25,379 bases of DNA, from IMG/VR virus record IMGVR_UViG_3300042451_000099, positions 1-25,379 of that record. One strand, written 5' to 3'. Below are positions 13,750 to 19,955 of this stretch, piece by piece. Every line of letters starts with the position of its first letter. Positions within the stretch are counted from its first letter, which is position 1. Source of the stretch: a virus. A program made the translations under genes and the position numbers. The notes under the pieces are model-generated. The model worked only from the letters and a program-made list of their open reading frames with translations, searched no databases and was not told where the DNA came from.

Positions 13750-14657
13750 TGATTTTAAACAACGGACATAGTACTCAATACTTAAATGACTATTTAGATG
13801 GTAAGATTCCAACTGGTTTAAAATTAGGTTGCGACTTAGACGACTTCTTCGTTCATAAGCAAGGACAACTAAATGTTTTGTTAGGACACGATAACGTAGG
13901 TAAAACATATTTTTTAGAATGGTATTTTTTAGCACTTGCAACAAATCACAATTTAAAGTTTTGTTTGTTTATGGATGAGAACTATCAAGGTAAAGTAATG
14001 CGTGACTTAATTCAGATGTATTCTGGTAAAAAGTTTATGGATTTAACATACAACGAAGTTAGAAGATATGAAACAATACTCGAAAATTCGTTTAAGTTTG
14101 TAGATAATACCAAACGATATACTCCAGACGAATTGTTAAACATATTCGACAAAGCAGAATGCGATGTACATTTAATAGACCCGTTTAATGGTTTAAAAAC
14201 TCCGATGTCTTATAGTTCAAACTATGATGTATTAAACGATTTAAAGCACTTTACAAAGAATGGTAAAACAATCTACATAAATGCTCATCCAAGTTCAGCA
14301 AGTGGTAGACGCTCGGCAGTATATCCTGAAAAGCACGGATGGTCTGGTCACGTTATGCCACCATTAAAGTCAGACATTGAGGGTGGTAAAGCATTCGCAA
14401 ATAAAGCAGATGATTTTTTAGTAGTTCACAGATTAACACAACACCCAGACTTATGGAACTACACAATGGTAGAAGTAGTAAAGATTAAAGACACAGATAC
14501 TGGCGGTAAGCCAACGCTATTAAACGAGCCAATGATGATGGACTACAATTTTGGTTTAGGTTTTAAAGTTCGAGGAAAAGATGTGATAAAAAGATTAACT
14601 TCGCCAAGTACAAAAGCAATACAACCGAATGATTCATTTGATAGTTTACCATTTTAA
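13749..14657 (+). CDS. RecA-fold ATPase / putative replicative helicase with DSLPF tail
   Basis: 302-residue ATPase. Walker A is GHDNVGKT (46-53) and Walker B is CDVHLID (D144), followed by INAHPSS, which occupies the position of the DnaB/RepA histidine motif. The core fold matches RepA or DnaB-like hexameric helicase ATPases. The N-terminal domain is short, so a loader or primase domain is missing. The last residues are FDSLPF, the same tip as the SSB-like protein at 11099-11404. Its start overlaps the methyltransferase stop by one base (TAATG). It is probably the phage helicase, acting with the initiator at 12446. Confidence 0.75.
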   Translation: MILNNGHSTQYLNDYLDGKIPTGLKLGCDLDDFFVHKQGQLNVLLGHDNVGKTYFLEWYFLALATNHNLKFCLFMDENYQGKVMRDLIQMYSGKKFMDLTYNEVRRYETILENSFKFVDNTKRYTPDELLNIFDKAECDVHLIDPFNGLKTPMSYSSNYDVLNDLKHFTKNGKTIYINAHPSSASGRRSAVYPEKHGWSGHVMPPLKSDIEGGKAFANKADDFLVVHRLTQHPDLWNYTMVEVVKIKDTDTGGKPTLLNEPMMMDYNFGLGFKVRGKDVIKRLTSPSTKAIQPNDSFDSLPF

Positions 14658-14667
14658 ATAATAAGAT

Positions 14668-14886
14668 ATGACACCAAAAGAAAAAGCAAAAGACTTGTTT
14701 GATAAAATGTATAACTCTGGAGATTTAACAACATATTCAGCTAAAAAATGTGCTTTAAAAGCAGTTTATGAGGCACAACAATTAATTAAAGATTTAAGTT
14801 CTTGTAAATATAGATTTATTTATATTGTAGACGAATTGAATTATTGGCACAAAGTAGAAAAAGAACTAAATAATATAATACTTTGA
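14668..14886 (+). CDS. Small paralogous family protein, copy 2 (72 aa)
   Basis: 72-residue member of the family found also at 11845-12048 and 15173-15379: TPKEKAKDLFDKMYNSG, AKKCALKAVYEAQ, and a C-terminal HKVEKELNNII helix. It starts 11 bases after the ATPase stop. Its TGA overlaps the TTG start of the next gene (TTGA). Function unknown. Confidence 0.6.
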   Translation: MTPKEKAKDLFDKMYNSGDLTTYSAKKCALKAVYEAQQLIKDLSSCKYRFIYIVDELNYWHKVEKELNNIIL

Positions 14887-15176
14887 AACAGATAGCAATC
14901 ATAGAAGCATCAATAACTTTTGAATCGTTAACGCAGTCTTTACAGATTTCAATAGACGACATCAAAAAAAATAATGCACATCGTACAGATTTAATTGAAT
15001 CAATGCAAAAGCACTTTGATTTTCTGCAAGACGCACGAACTACTTTTAACATTTTAGTAGATGAAAACAAACAATACCAAACATTGTTATACGCAGAGCA
15101 TAAAAAAGTAATGGAGTTGACAAGAGAAGTAGAGCAGTTGAAAAAGCTAAACGAAAATATAATTAGTGGAATATGA
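14883..15176 (+). CDS. Hypothetical coiled-coil protein (97 aa), TTG start
   Basis: 97-residue helical protein; the C-terminal third (EHKKVMELTREVEQLKKLN) has heptad spacing and should form a coiled coil. The start is TTG at 14883, in a TTGA overlap with the previous stop, the same coupling geometry as the many ATGA overlaps. The alternative ATG starts lie deep in the protein. The gene ends by overlapping the third family copy. No function is recognised. Confidence 0.55.
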   Translation: MKQIAIIEASITFESLTQSLQISIDDIKKNNAHRTDLIESMQKHFDFLQDARTTFNILVDENKQYQTLLYAEHKKVMELTREVEQLKKLNENIISGI

Positions 15177-15379
15177 AAGCAAAAGAATACGCAAAAGAGT
15201 TAGTATATAAATTTTATAATGCAACAGATGACCATTGGAATCAATGGTATGTAGCTAAACAATGTGCGTTAATAGCAATTGATGAATTAAATAAAAAAGA
15301 AATTAGTTTATTAGGATTAAGCGAAAATCACGAATCTATTTGGTATAATATGGTTAAAGAAGAAATAAATCTACTATGA
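15173..15379 (+). CDS. Small paralogous family protein, copy 3 (68 aa)
   Basis: 68-residue third member: KAKEYAKELVYKFYNATDD, YVAKQCALIAIDELNKKE and a final WYNMVKEEINLL helix. Closest in pattern to copy 1 (AKQCALIA in both). It overlaps both neighbours by ATGA. Function unknown; three copies within 3.5 kb imply a retained family rather than a chance duplicate. Confidence 0.6.
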   Translation: MKAKEYAKELVYKFYNATDDHWNQWYVAKQCALIAIDELNKKEISLLGLSENHESIWYNMVKEEINLL

Positions 15380-15906
15380 AAACTAACTACGATAAAAAGT
15401 GCAAGGAATGTGAAACGATATTTACACCATATCGAACCACAGATAAACTTTGCTTTGTATGCACTAAAACACGTCAAGCAATAAAGAACCTTGAAAAGAT
15501 AAAGAAAGTGCATAAGAAAGCATTAAAAGATAGTGTTATGACATTACAAGACTACTTTAAGATTGCACAACAACACTTCAACCGATATATTAACTTAAGA
15601 GATAAGGGTAATGTATGTATATCGTGCCAAAAAAGAATAAACGGAGTAACACACGCATCGCATTACTATTCTGCTGGTACGCATACAAACGTTAGATTTG
15701 ACGAAAACAACGTTCACTCAAGTTGCTACAAGTGTAATGTACAATTATCTGGAAATCTAATCGAATACGGAATACACTTAGAAAACAAGATAGGAGCGGA
15801 TGAATTTACTATGTTACGTGAACGTGCATACATTACAAGAAAGTACACTAAGGATGAGTTAAAAGAACTTGCAGAGTATTATAAACAAAAATGTAAAGAA
15901 TTATGA
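15376..15906 (+). CDS. ninG: NinG recombination protein
   Basis: 176-residue protein of the lambda NinG (Rap) family, which resolves Holliday junctions and recombination intermediates. Zinc-binding clusters are CKEC (9-12) with CFVC (26-29), then CISC (81-84) with HASHYYSAG (93-101) and CYKC (117-120). The HxxH and paired Cys pattern is the family signature. It belongs with ERF and the YqaJ exonuclease as the recombination set, though placed after the replication genes. ATGA overlaps join it to its neighbours. Confidence 0.88.
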   Translation: MKTNYDKKCKECETIFTPYRTTDKLCFVCTKTRQAIKNLEKIKKVHKKALKDSVMTLQDYFKIAQQHFNRYINLRDKGNVCISCQKRINGVTHASHYYSAGTHTNVRFDENNVHSSCYKCNVQLSGNLIEYGIHLENKIGADEFTMLRERAYITRKYTKDELKELAEYYKQKCKEL

Positions 15907-16112
15907 GTGCAGTAGATTATTTATTTGAGCAATTATGGGAGTTACCAAAAGACAAGTTAACTTGGTATGCAGTTTTAAAAGAAGCAAAAGAAATTGAAGA
16001 AAACAAAAATATAAAAAGACAATTATTTATTGGAAAAGTTTCTGAAGTTTTAGGTTGCAGAGAAACAATTAAATTATTAAAAGAATGCGATAAAAATATT
16101 AATGATAAATAA
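15903..16112 (+). CDS. Conserved small phage protein (69 aa)
   Basis: 69-residue helical protein. VDYLFEQLWELPKDKLTWY followed by LKEAKEIEENK is a pattern I have often seen in Bacteroidota phages, usually near NinG or the replication genes, but with no known role. It starts by ATGA overlap with NinG and ends the operon; the next gene has its own promoter. Confidence 0.65.
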   Translation: MSAVDYLFEQLWELPKDKLTWYAVLKEAKEIEENKNIKRQLFIGKVSEVLGCRETIKLLKECDKNINDK

Positions 16113-16128
16113 ACTTATTAACAAAATG

Positions 16129-16158
16129 TTACGTCTATAATACAATATTTTATATTTG
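16129..16158 (+). promoter_or_regulatory. Probable promoter directly abutting a start codon
   Basis: TATATTTG at 16151-16158 is a perfect -7 box. The -33 triplet at 19-base spacing (16129-16131) is TTA. RNA would start near 16162, about 2 bases before the ATG at 16164, so the messenger would be almost leaderless. Confidence 0.6.
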
Positions 16159-16163
16159 CAAAT

Positions 16164-16412
16164 ATGGAAGTACTATTTTTAATTTCTTTTGCGTGGTGGT
16201 TTGCTAATTTTGAGCCATTACAACGTCAATTTGATCGGTTATTTTTACAGATTGAGGTCAATAAATACACCGATGCGATTTATTCCGCAGTTAGTTGTAT
16301 GAAGTGCTTATCTTTTTGGTTTGCACTTTTTTATTTTCAAGACTTTTTTATGGCTTGTTTTGTTTCATTAATCGGATACACTATTCAACTATGTTTGCAG
16401 AAACTGAAATAG
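16164..16412 (+). CDS. Small membrane protein with CxxC (82 aa)
   Basis: 82-residue protein with hydrophobic segments at about 3-15 and 49-72 and a CMKC motif (45-48) before the second one. The layout recalls DUF1360-like small membrane proteins (C-x-x-C-L-S-x-W). It is the first gene after a promoter at 16129-16158 and could be translated from a nearly leaderless RNA. Its last 22 bases overlap the next gene in another frame. Function unknown. Confidence 0.6.
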   Translation: MEVLFLISFAWWFANFEPLQRQFDRLFLQIEVNKYTDAIYSAVSCMKCLSFWFALFYFQDFFMACFVSLIGYTIQLCLQKLK

Positions 16413-16597
16413 AACTAATCGAAAAGCTGCGAGATGCTGACCCAATTATAAAGTCAGCGAAGACAACTTGCATAAAACTATCTGTTATTCGTATTCGAGT
16501 AACTGGAGAGAAAGAAAAGGAATGCTTTTGCAGTCAAGTAAGACGCAGAATTTGGATAAAAGACTTTTACAATTGGTATGATAGCATTACTAAATAA
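16391..16597 (+). CDS. Hypothetical protein (68 aa)
   Basis: 68-residue basic protein with the central strand-rich part TCIKLSVIRIRVTG and two Cys close together (CFCSQ). I start it at ATG 16391; a longer version from 16295 would be read through the preceding membrane protein gene in another frame and is unlikely. It overlaps genes on both sides. A role in nucleic-acid binding is possible but unsupported. Confidence 0.55.
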   Translation: MFAETEIELIEKLRDADPIIKSAKTTCIKLSVIRIRVTGEKEKECFCSQVRRRIWIKDFYNWYDSITK

Positions 16598-17093
16598 CTA
16601 CATATCGAAAAATTACGATGAAATAAATCGTTACACACGATATTTTGTCAGTAGATTAAATTCACAACTTGACATTGATACGATTATAAACAACGCTTAC
16701 ATTAAAGCAAGTGAGTCTAAGTACCAATATAAAGAAGAACACGAAGCAAAAGCAATGTTTCTACATTTAATTAAGTGTGAATTACTATGGCAGTCAGACT
16801 CAAAGAAAGAGATTATAAATTCAGTTGAGAACGAATACATTGAAGACTCTATTGACGATTCACTTGAAGACGAAATAAAGTTCAGTGAAAGATTGGAGAT
16901 ATTAGAAAATTATAGAGGGCAAATAACGGACAGAATTAAGTTAATATTCTTTGAAACGTATTTTGATAAGAGAATTTCTACCAGTCGCACGATTGCTAAA
17001 CATTTTAACATAAGTAATACATCCGCACATTTTATGATAGTTGAGATGTTAGAGTCTATAAAACATTTTGAAAAGTACGGACAATATAAATAA
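16578..17093 (+). CDS. Degenerate sigma-factor-like protein
   Basis: 171-residue protein with a two-part layout like small ECF sigma factors. Residues 1-78 resemble region 2 (ISKNYDEINRYTRYFVSRL, then DTIINNAYIKAS and AMFLHLIKCELLW). After an acidic linker (80-105), residues 116-165 resemble region 4, with the helix-turn-helix STSRTIAKHFNISNTSAHFM. It is weakly conserved and no promoter-melting motif is certain. Its place just upstream of the terminase genes makes it a candidate late-gene regulator that redirects host RNA polymerase. The start overlaps the previous gene by 20 bases. Confidence 0.55.
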   Translation: MIALLNNYISKNYDEINRYTRYFVSRLNSQLDIDTIINNAYIKASESKYQYKEEHEAKAMFLHLIKCELLWQSDSKKEIINSVENEYIEDSIDDSLEDEIKFSERLEILENYRGQITDRIKLIFFETYFDKRISTSRTIAKHFNISNTSAHFMIVEMLESIKHFEKYGQYK

Positions 17094-17099
17094 AACGAT

Positions 17100-17360
17100 A
17101 TGAAAGTTAAAGAAGAATACAAAGGACAAACGGTAACAATTAACGATGGAATTTTAGGTATGATAAAAATAGACTTAAACACTATTAAACCAATGCAACA
17201 AAGAAGACTTATTGCTTTAGGTTACACGCATTTATTTGAAGACGAAAAGGTCGAATCGCACGAACCAGAATTTACACCAACTTCACAAGAGGTAATAGAT
17301 TCAATTACTGAAATTATTGAAGCACCAGTAAAGAAAACAAGACGTAAAAAGTCAGTATGA
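17100..17360 (+). CDS. Hypothetical protein with basic C-terminus (86 aa)
   Basis: 86-residue protein with a compact N-terminal half (KVKEEYKGQTVTINDGILG, then MQQRRLIALGYTHLFE), an acidic linker, and a Lys/Arg tail (VKKTRRKKSV) suited to binding DNA or RNA. The Q-R-R-L-x-A-L-G-Y pattern occurs in small Bacteroidota phage proteins found near head genes. Its stop overlaps the next start by ATGA. Function unknown. Confidence 0.6.
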   Translation: MKVKEEYKGQTVTINDGILGMIKIDLNTIKPMQQRRLIALGYTHLFEDEKVESHEPEFTPTSQEVIDSITEIIEAPVKKTRRKKSV

Positions 17361-17533
17361 AGTACTATATAATTCAATACTCTCGTTCAATGTACGAAAG
17401 AATGCAAAGAATGCTACCATCTTTAGTAGATGAGGATACGCACGTTTGCTTTTATGAGTACACATCTGACGAACCGCACGAACTAAATATAAATGCAGTA
17501 AGTGAAGACGAATTTCTAAAACATTACAAATGA
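17357..17533 (+). CDS. Hypothetical small protein (58 aa)
   Basis: 58 codons between two ATGA overlaps: it starts at 17357 in the stop of the previous gene, and its TGA at 17531-17533 overlaps the small terminase ATG. The product begins MKYYIIQYSRSMYER and is acidic toward the end, with a likely short strand then helix. The tight coupling on both sides supports a real gene despite its length. Function unknown; it may belong with the packaging genes. Confidence 0.65.
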   Translation: MKYYIIQYSRSMYERMQRMLPSLVDEDTHVCFYEYTSDEPHELNINAVSEDEFLKHYK

Positions 17534-17943
17534 AGCCCAAATACATAAAGACACCTGAAGCAATGTACGAACTATTCGAGGAGTACAAAGTAAGTCTTAA
17601 ACCAAGAGAGATACAAAAAGCAACACCAAAAGGTGTAGTATCTGAGTTTCATTTACCACCTTTGACAATGTCTGGATTTAGAACGTTCTGCCATAAAAAA
17701 GGAGTTACAATAGTACATTATTTTTCAAATACAGATAATGCTTATATTGAGTATCGAACAATCTGTACGCATATAGAGGACGAAATCAGAACAGACCAAA
17801 TTGAGGGCGGTATGGTTGGACAATTCAATCCATCAATTACACAACGACTAAACAACTTAACTGAACGCACCGACATAACTACACAAGGTCAGCAAGTAAG
17901 TGACATTAAAATAACAATAGTTGGAGATAATGAAAGCCAATAA
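17530..17943 (+). CDS. terS: Terminase small subunit
   Basis: 137-residue protein with a helix-turn-helix-like N-terminal domain (PEAMYELFEEYKVSLK) and a conserved C-terminal block IEGGMVGQFNPSITQRLNNL then TERTDITTQGQ, seen in small terminases and DNA-packaging proteins of Bacteroidota phages. It recognises phage DNA and starts packaging with the large subunit. The large subunit gene lies 542 bases downstream, separated by a homing endonuclease gene. Its final codons have probably been altered by that insertion (stop TAA at 17941-17943). Confidence 0.8.
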   Translation: MKPKYIKTPEAMYELFEEYKVSLKPREIQKATPKGVVSEFHLPPLTMSGFRTFCHKKGVTIVHYFSNTDNAYIEYRTICTHIEDEIRTDQIEGGMVGQFNPSITQRLNNLTERTDITTQGQQVSDIKITIVGDNESQ

Positions 17944-18505
17944 TAAAAACGCATATGTTTATAGACATAGAACTTTAGATACAAATATTGTTTTCTATAT
18001 TGGAATAGGAATTGTTCAAAGAAGATGTTGGTCAAAAAATGGAAGAAATAAGTATTGGCATAACGTTGTAAATAAACATGGTTTTAAACATGAAATAATA
18101 GCATCAAATTTGAATCGTGAAGTTGCTAAAGAATTAGAAATGTTTTTAATTGAATCATATGGAAGACGAGATTTAAAAACTGGGCAACTTGTTAATATGA
18201 CAAATGGTGGAGATGGTATAAATGGAATTTCAAAAGAGGTAAGTGAAATTAAATCAAAAAAAATTACTGGATTAAAAAGAAGTGAAGAAACTAAATTAAA
18301 AATGAGTTTATCTCAAAGTAGAGGTAAACATTCTCACGCAAAAAAAGTAATAGATATATCAAGTGGGGTTATTTACGATTGTATTAAAGATGCATCTGAA
18401 TCTTATGGTATAGGATATCATAATTTAAAAGATAAACTATCTGGCAGAAAAAATAGTTTCAATAATACAAGCCTTAGATATTACGATGGAAATAAAGGCT
18501 ACTAA
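17930..18505 (+). CDS. GIY-YIG homing endonuclease with NUMOD DNA-binding modules
   Basis: 191-residue free-standing homing endonuclease. The GIY-like part is AYVYRH (8-13) with FYIGIG (22-27), then basic residues R31/R32 and a helix with E68/E70 as candidate catalytic Glu. A NUMOD3-like basic helix (GLKRSEETKLKMSLSQSRGK) spans about 114-133. A NUMOD1-like module spans about 139-187 (VIDISSGVIYDCIKDA and on). It starts at ATG 17930 inside the small terminase end and stops inside the large terminase start, overlapping them by 14 and 20 bases. Base use is visibly AT-richer than the terminase genes. It is a mobile selfish gene that cuts alleles lacking it. Confidence 0.85.
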   Translation: MKANNKNAYVYRHRTLDTNIVFYIGIGIVQRRCWSKNGRNKYWHNVVNKHGFKHEIIASNLNREVAKELEMFLIESYGRRDLKTGQLVNMTNGGDGINGISKEVSEIKSKKITGLKRSEETKLKMSLSQSRGKHSHAKKVIDISSGVIYDCIKDASESYGIGYHNLKDKLSGRKNSFNNTSLRYYDGNKGY

Positions 18506-19637
18506 AGTATTTGAGAAAAATTGGGAAGCAATGCAGAATCCTAATATTAGATTTTGCATTAACCAAGGTGGTTCACGTTCAAGCAAGACGTATTCGCTTT
18601 GTCAGTTGCTTATTGTGTGGTGCTTGGCTAATCCAAACAAGGTAGTATCAATAGTTCGTAAAACATTCCCAGCTTTACGAGCAACCGTGATGCGTGACTT
18701 CTTCGAGGTGCTTAAAGACTTAGACTTATACGAAAAGACTAACCACAATATGTCTGAAAATATCTACCGATTTGCAAATGGTTCGATCGTAGAGTTTTTT
18801 AGTGTTGACGATGAGCAAAAGATACGAGGGCGTAAACGTGACATAGGTTGGTGCAATGAGGCGAATGAGTTATGGTTTGAAGACTTCCAGCAATTGAATA
18901 TGAGAACGGAATCAAAACTTATATTCGATTACAATCCATCTGAGTCTGCTTCTTGGTTGTATGAACTACCAGAACAAGAAAGCGTATTAATTAAATCAAC
19001 GTACAAAGACAATCCATTCTTACCTGAATCAATCAAAAGACAGATTGAAGACTTGCAAAGAACAGACGAAGCACTATATCAGATTTACGCACTTGGAGAG
19101 AAAGCAGTAAGTAAACTTAACATCTATTCAAATTGGACATTTGTAAAGCATCGAGAGCCACGATTTACTAATTTTGTTTATGGCTTAGATTTTGGTTACA
19201 ACCACCCTACTGCATTGGTTAAAGTTTACTACTGCGACAAAGACATCTACATTGAGCCGATTATATACGAATCATATTTAACGACTACACAACTAATTGA
19301 ACGCTTTGAGCAATTGAATGTAGATAAGCATACGGACATCTTAGCGGATTATTCACGACCAGAAATTATTGCAGAACTTCAAACGGCTGGTTACAATGTA
19401 GGCAATGCGAATAAGGTAGTTAAAAAAGGAATAGACAATGTTAAGACTTTCGGAGTATATGCAGAAGACTATCCACCATTGAAAAAGGAATACGACAACT
19501 ACAAGTGGAAGAAGATTGGCGACATAATAACAGATGAGCCAGTTAAATTATTTGACGATGCTATGGATGCAGTTCGATACGCTACAACTTACATACGAGA
19601 GATGTACTATTCAGACGATGCTTACATCGCTTTTTAA
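18486..19637 (+). CDS. terL: Terminase large subunit
   Basis: 383-residue ATPase-nuclease that drives DNA into the head. Walker A is GGSRSSKT (28-35) and the Walker B region is RDIGWCNEANELW with catalytic E125. The RNase H-fold nuclease domain shows VYGLDFGYNHP (D235), ILADYS (D288) and FDDAMDAVRY (D357/D361). The set of acidic residues is complete. The start ATG 18486 lies in the end of the homing endonuclease. The length is short but normal for the single-chain type with a compact nuclease domain. Confidence 0.92.
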   Translation: MEIKATKVFEKNWEAMQNPNIRFCINQGGSRSSKTYSLCQLLIVWCLANPNKVVSIVRKTFPALRATVMRDFFEVLKDLDLYEKTNHNMSENIYRFANGSIVEFFSVDDEQKIRGRKRDIGWCNEANELWFEDFQQLNMRTESKLIFDYNPSESASWLYELPEQESVLIKSTYKDNPFLPESIKRQIEDLQRTDEALYQIYALGEKAVSKLNIYSNWTFVKHREPRFTNFVYGLDFGYNHPTALVKVYYCDKDIYIEPIIYESYLTTTQLIERFEQLNVDKHTDILADYSRPEIIAELQTAGYNVGNANKVVKKGIDNVKTFGVYAEDYPPLKKEYDNYKWKKIGDIITDEPVKLFDDAMDAVRYATTYIREMYYSDDAYIAF

Positions 19638-19681
19638 AAACGAAATTTAAAAACAAAACAATATAAATAAAAACAAAAGAA

Positions 19682-19954
19682 ATGGGAACAAATTTGATGG
19701 GCGAATTAGTCGCTAACTTAGGAACGTACATAGTAAACAATACAACGGAAGCAACTAAAACAATTGATGCTATTGTTGTACTTGAAGACACTATCTTTAG
19801 TTCAATTAAGGTTGCTGGTACAGATGCAAAGAGTACATACTTAGCAGATGCAACAAAAGCAATTAAAGCTGGTGCAATCATTACACCAATTAACGATGTG
19901 CAATTTAGCGGAGTGACTTTAACAAGTGGTTCAATCGCTTTAGTATTAGGTTAA
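19682..19954 (+). CDS. Small virion-like protein (90 aa)
   Basis: 90-residue beta-rich, hydrophobic-neutral protein, with AIVVLEDTIFSSIKV, TPINDVQFSGVTLTSGSIALV and no charge clusters, a composition seen in small virion decoration or tail-tip proteins. It sits between large terminase and the receptor-binding protein gene with an A-rich leader 44 bases long. Its stop is one base before the next ATG. The role is inferred from composition and position only. Confidence 0.55.
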   Translation: MGTNLMGELVANLGTYIVNNTTEATKTIDAIVVLEDTIFSSIKVAGTDAKSTYLADATKAIKAGAIITPINDVQFSGVTLTSGSIALVLG

Positions 19955-19955
19955 G

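Noticed and set aside
16295-16390. N-terminal extension of the gene at 16391
   Set aside because: It is a frame-shifted reading of the upstream membrane protein gene; the ATG at 16391 gives normal gene overlap.
17081-19672. 15-base repeat ACAATATAAATAAAA at 17081 and 19658
   Set aside because: The first copy is the coding end of the sigma-like gene and the second an A-rich leader; in this AT-rich DNA it is probably chance.
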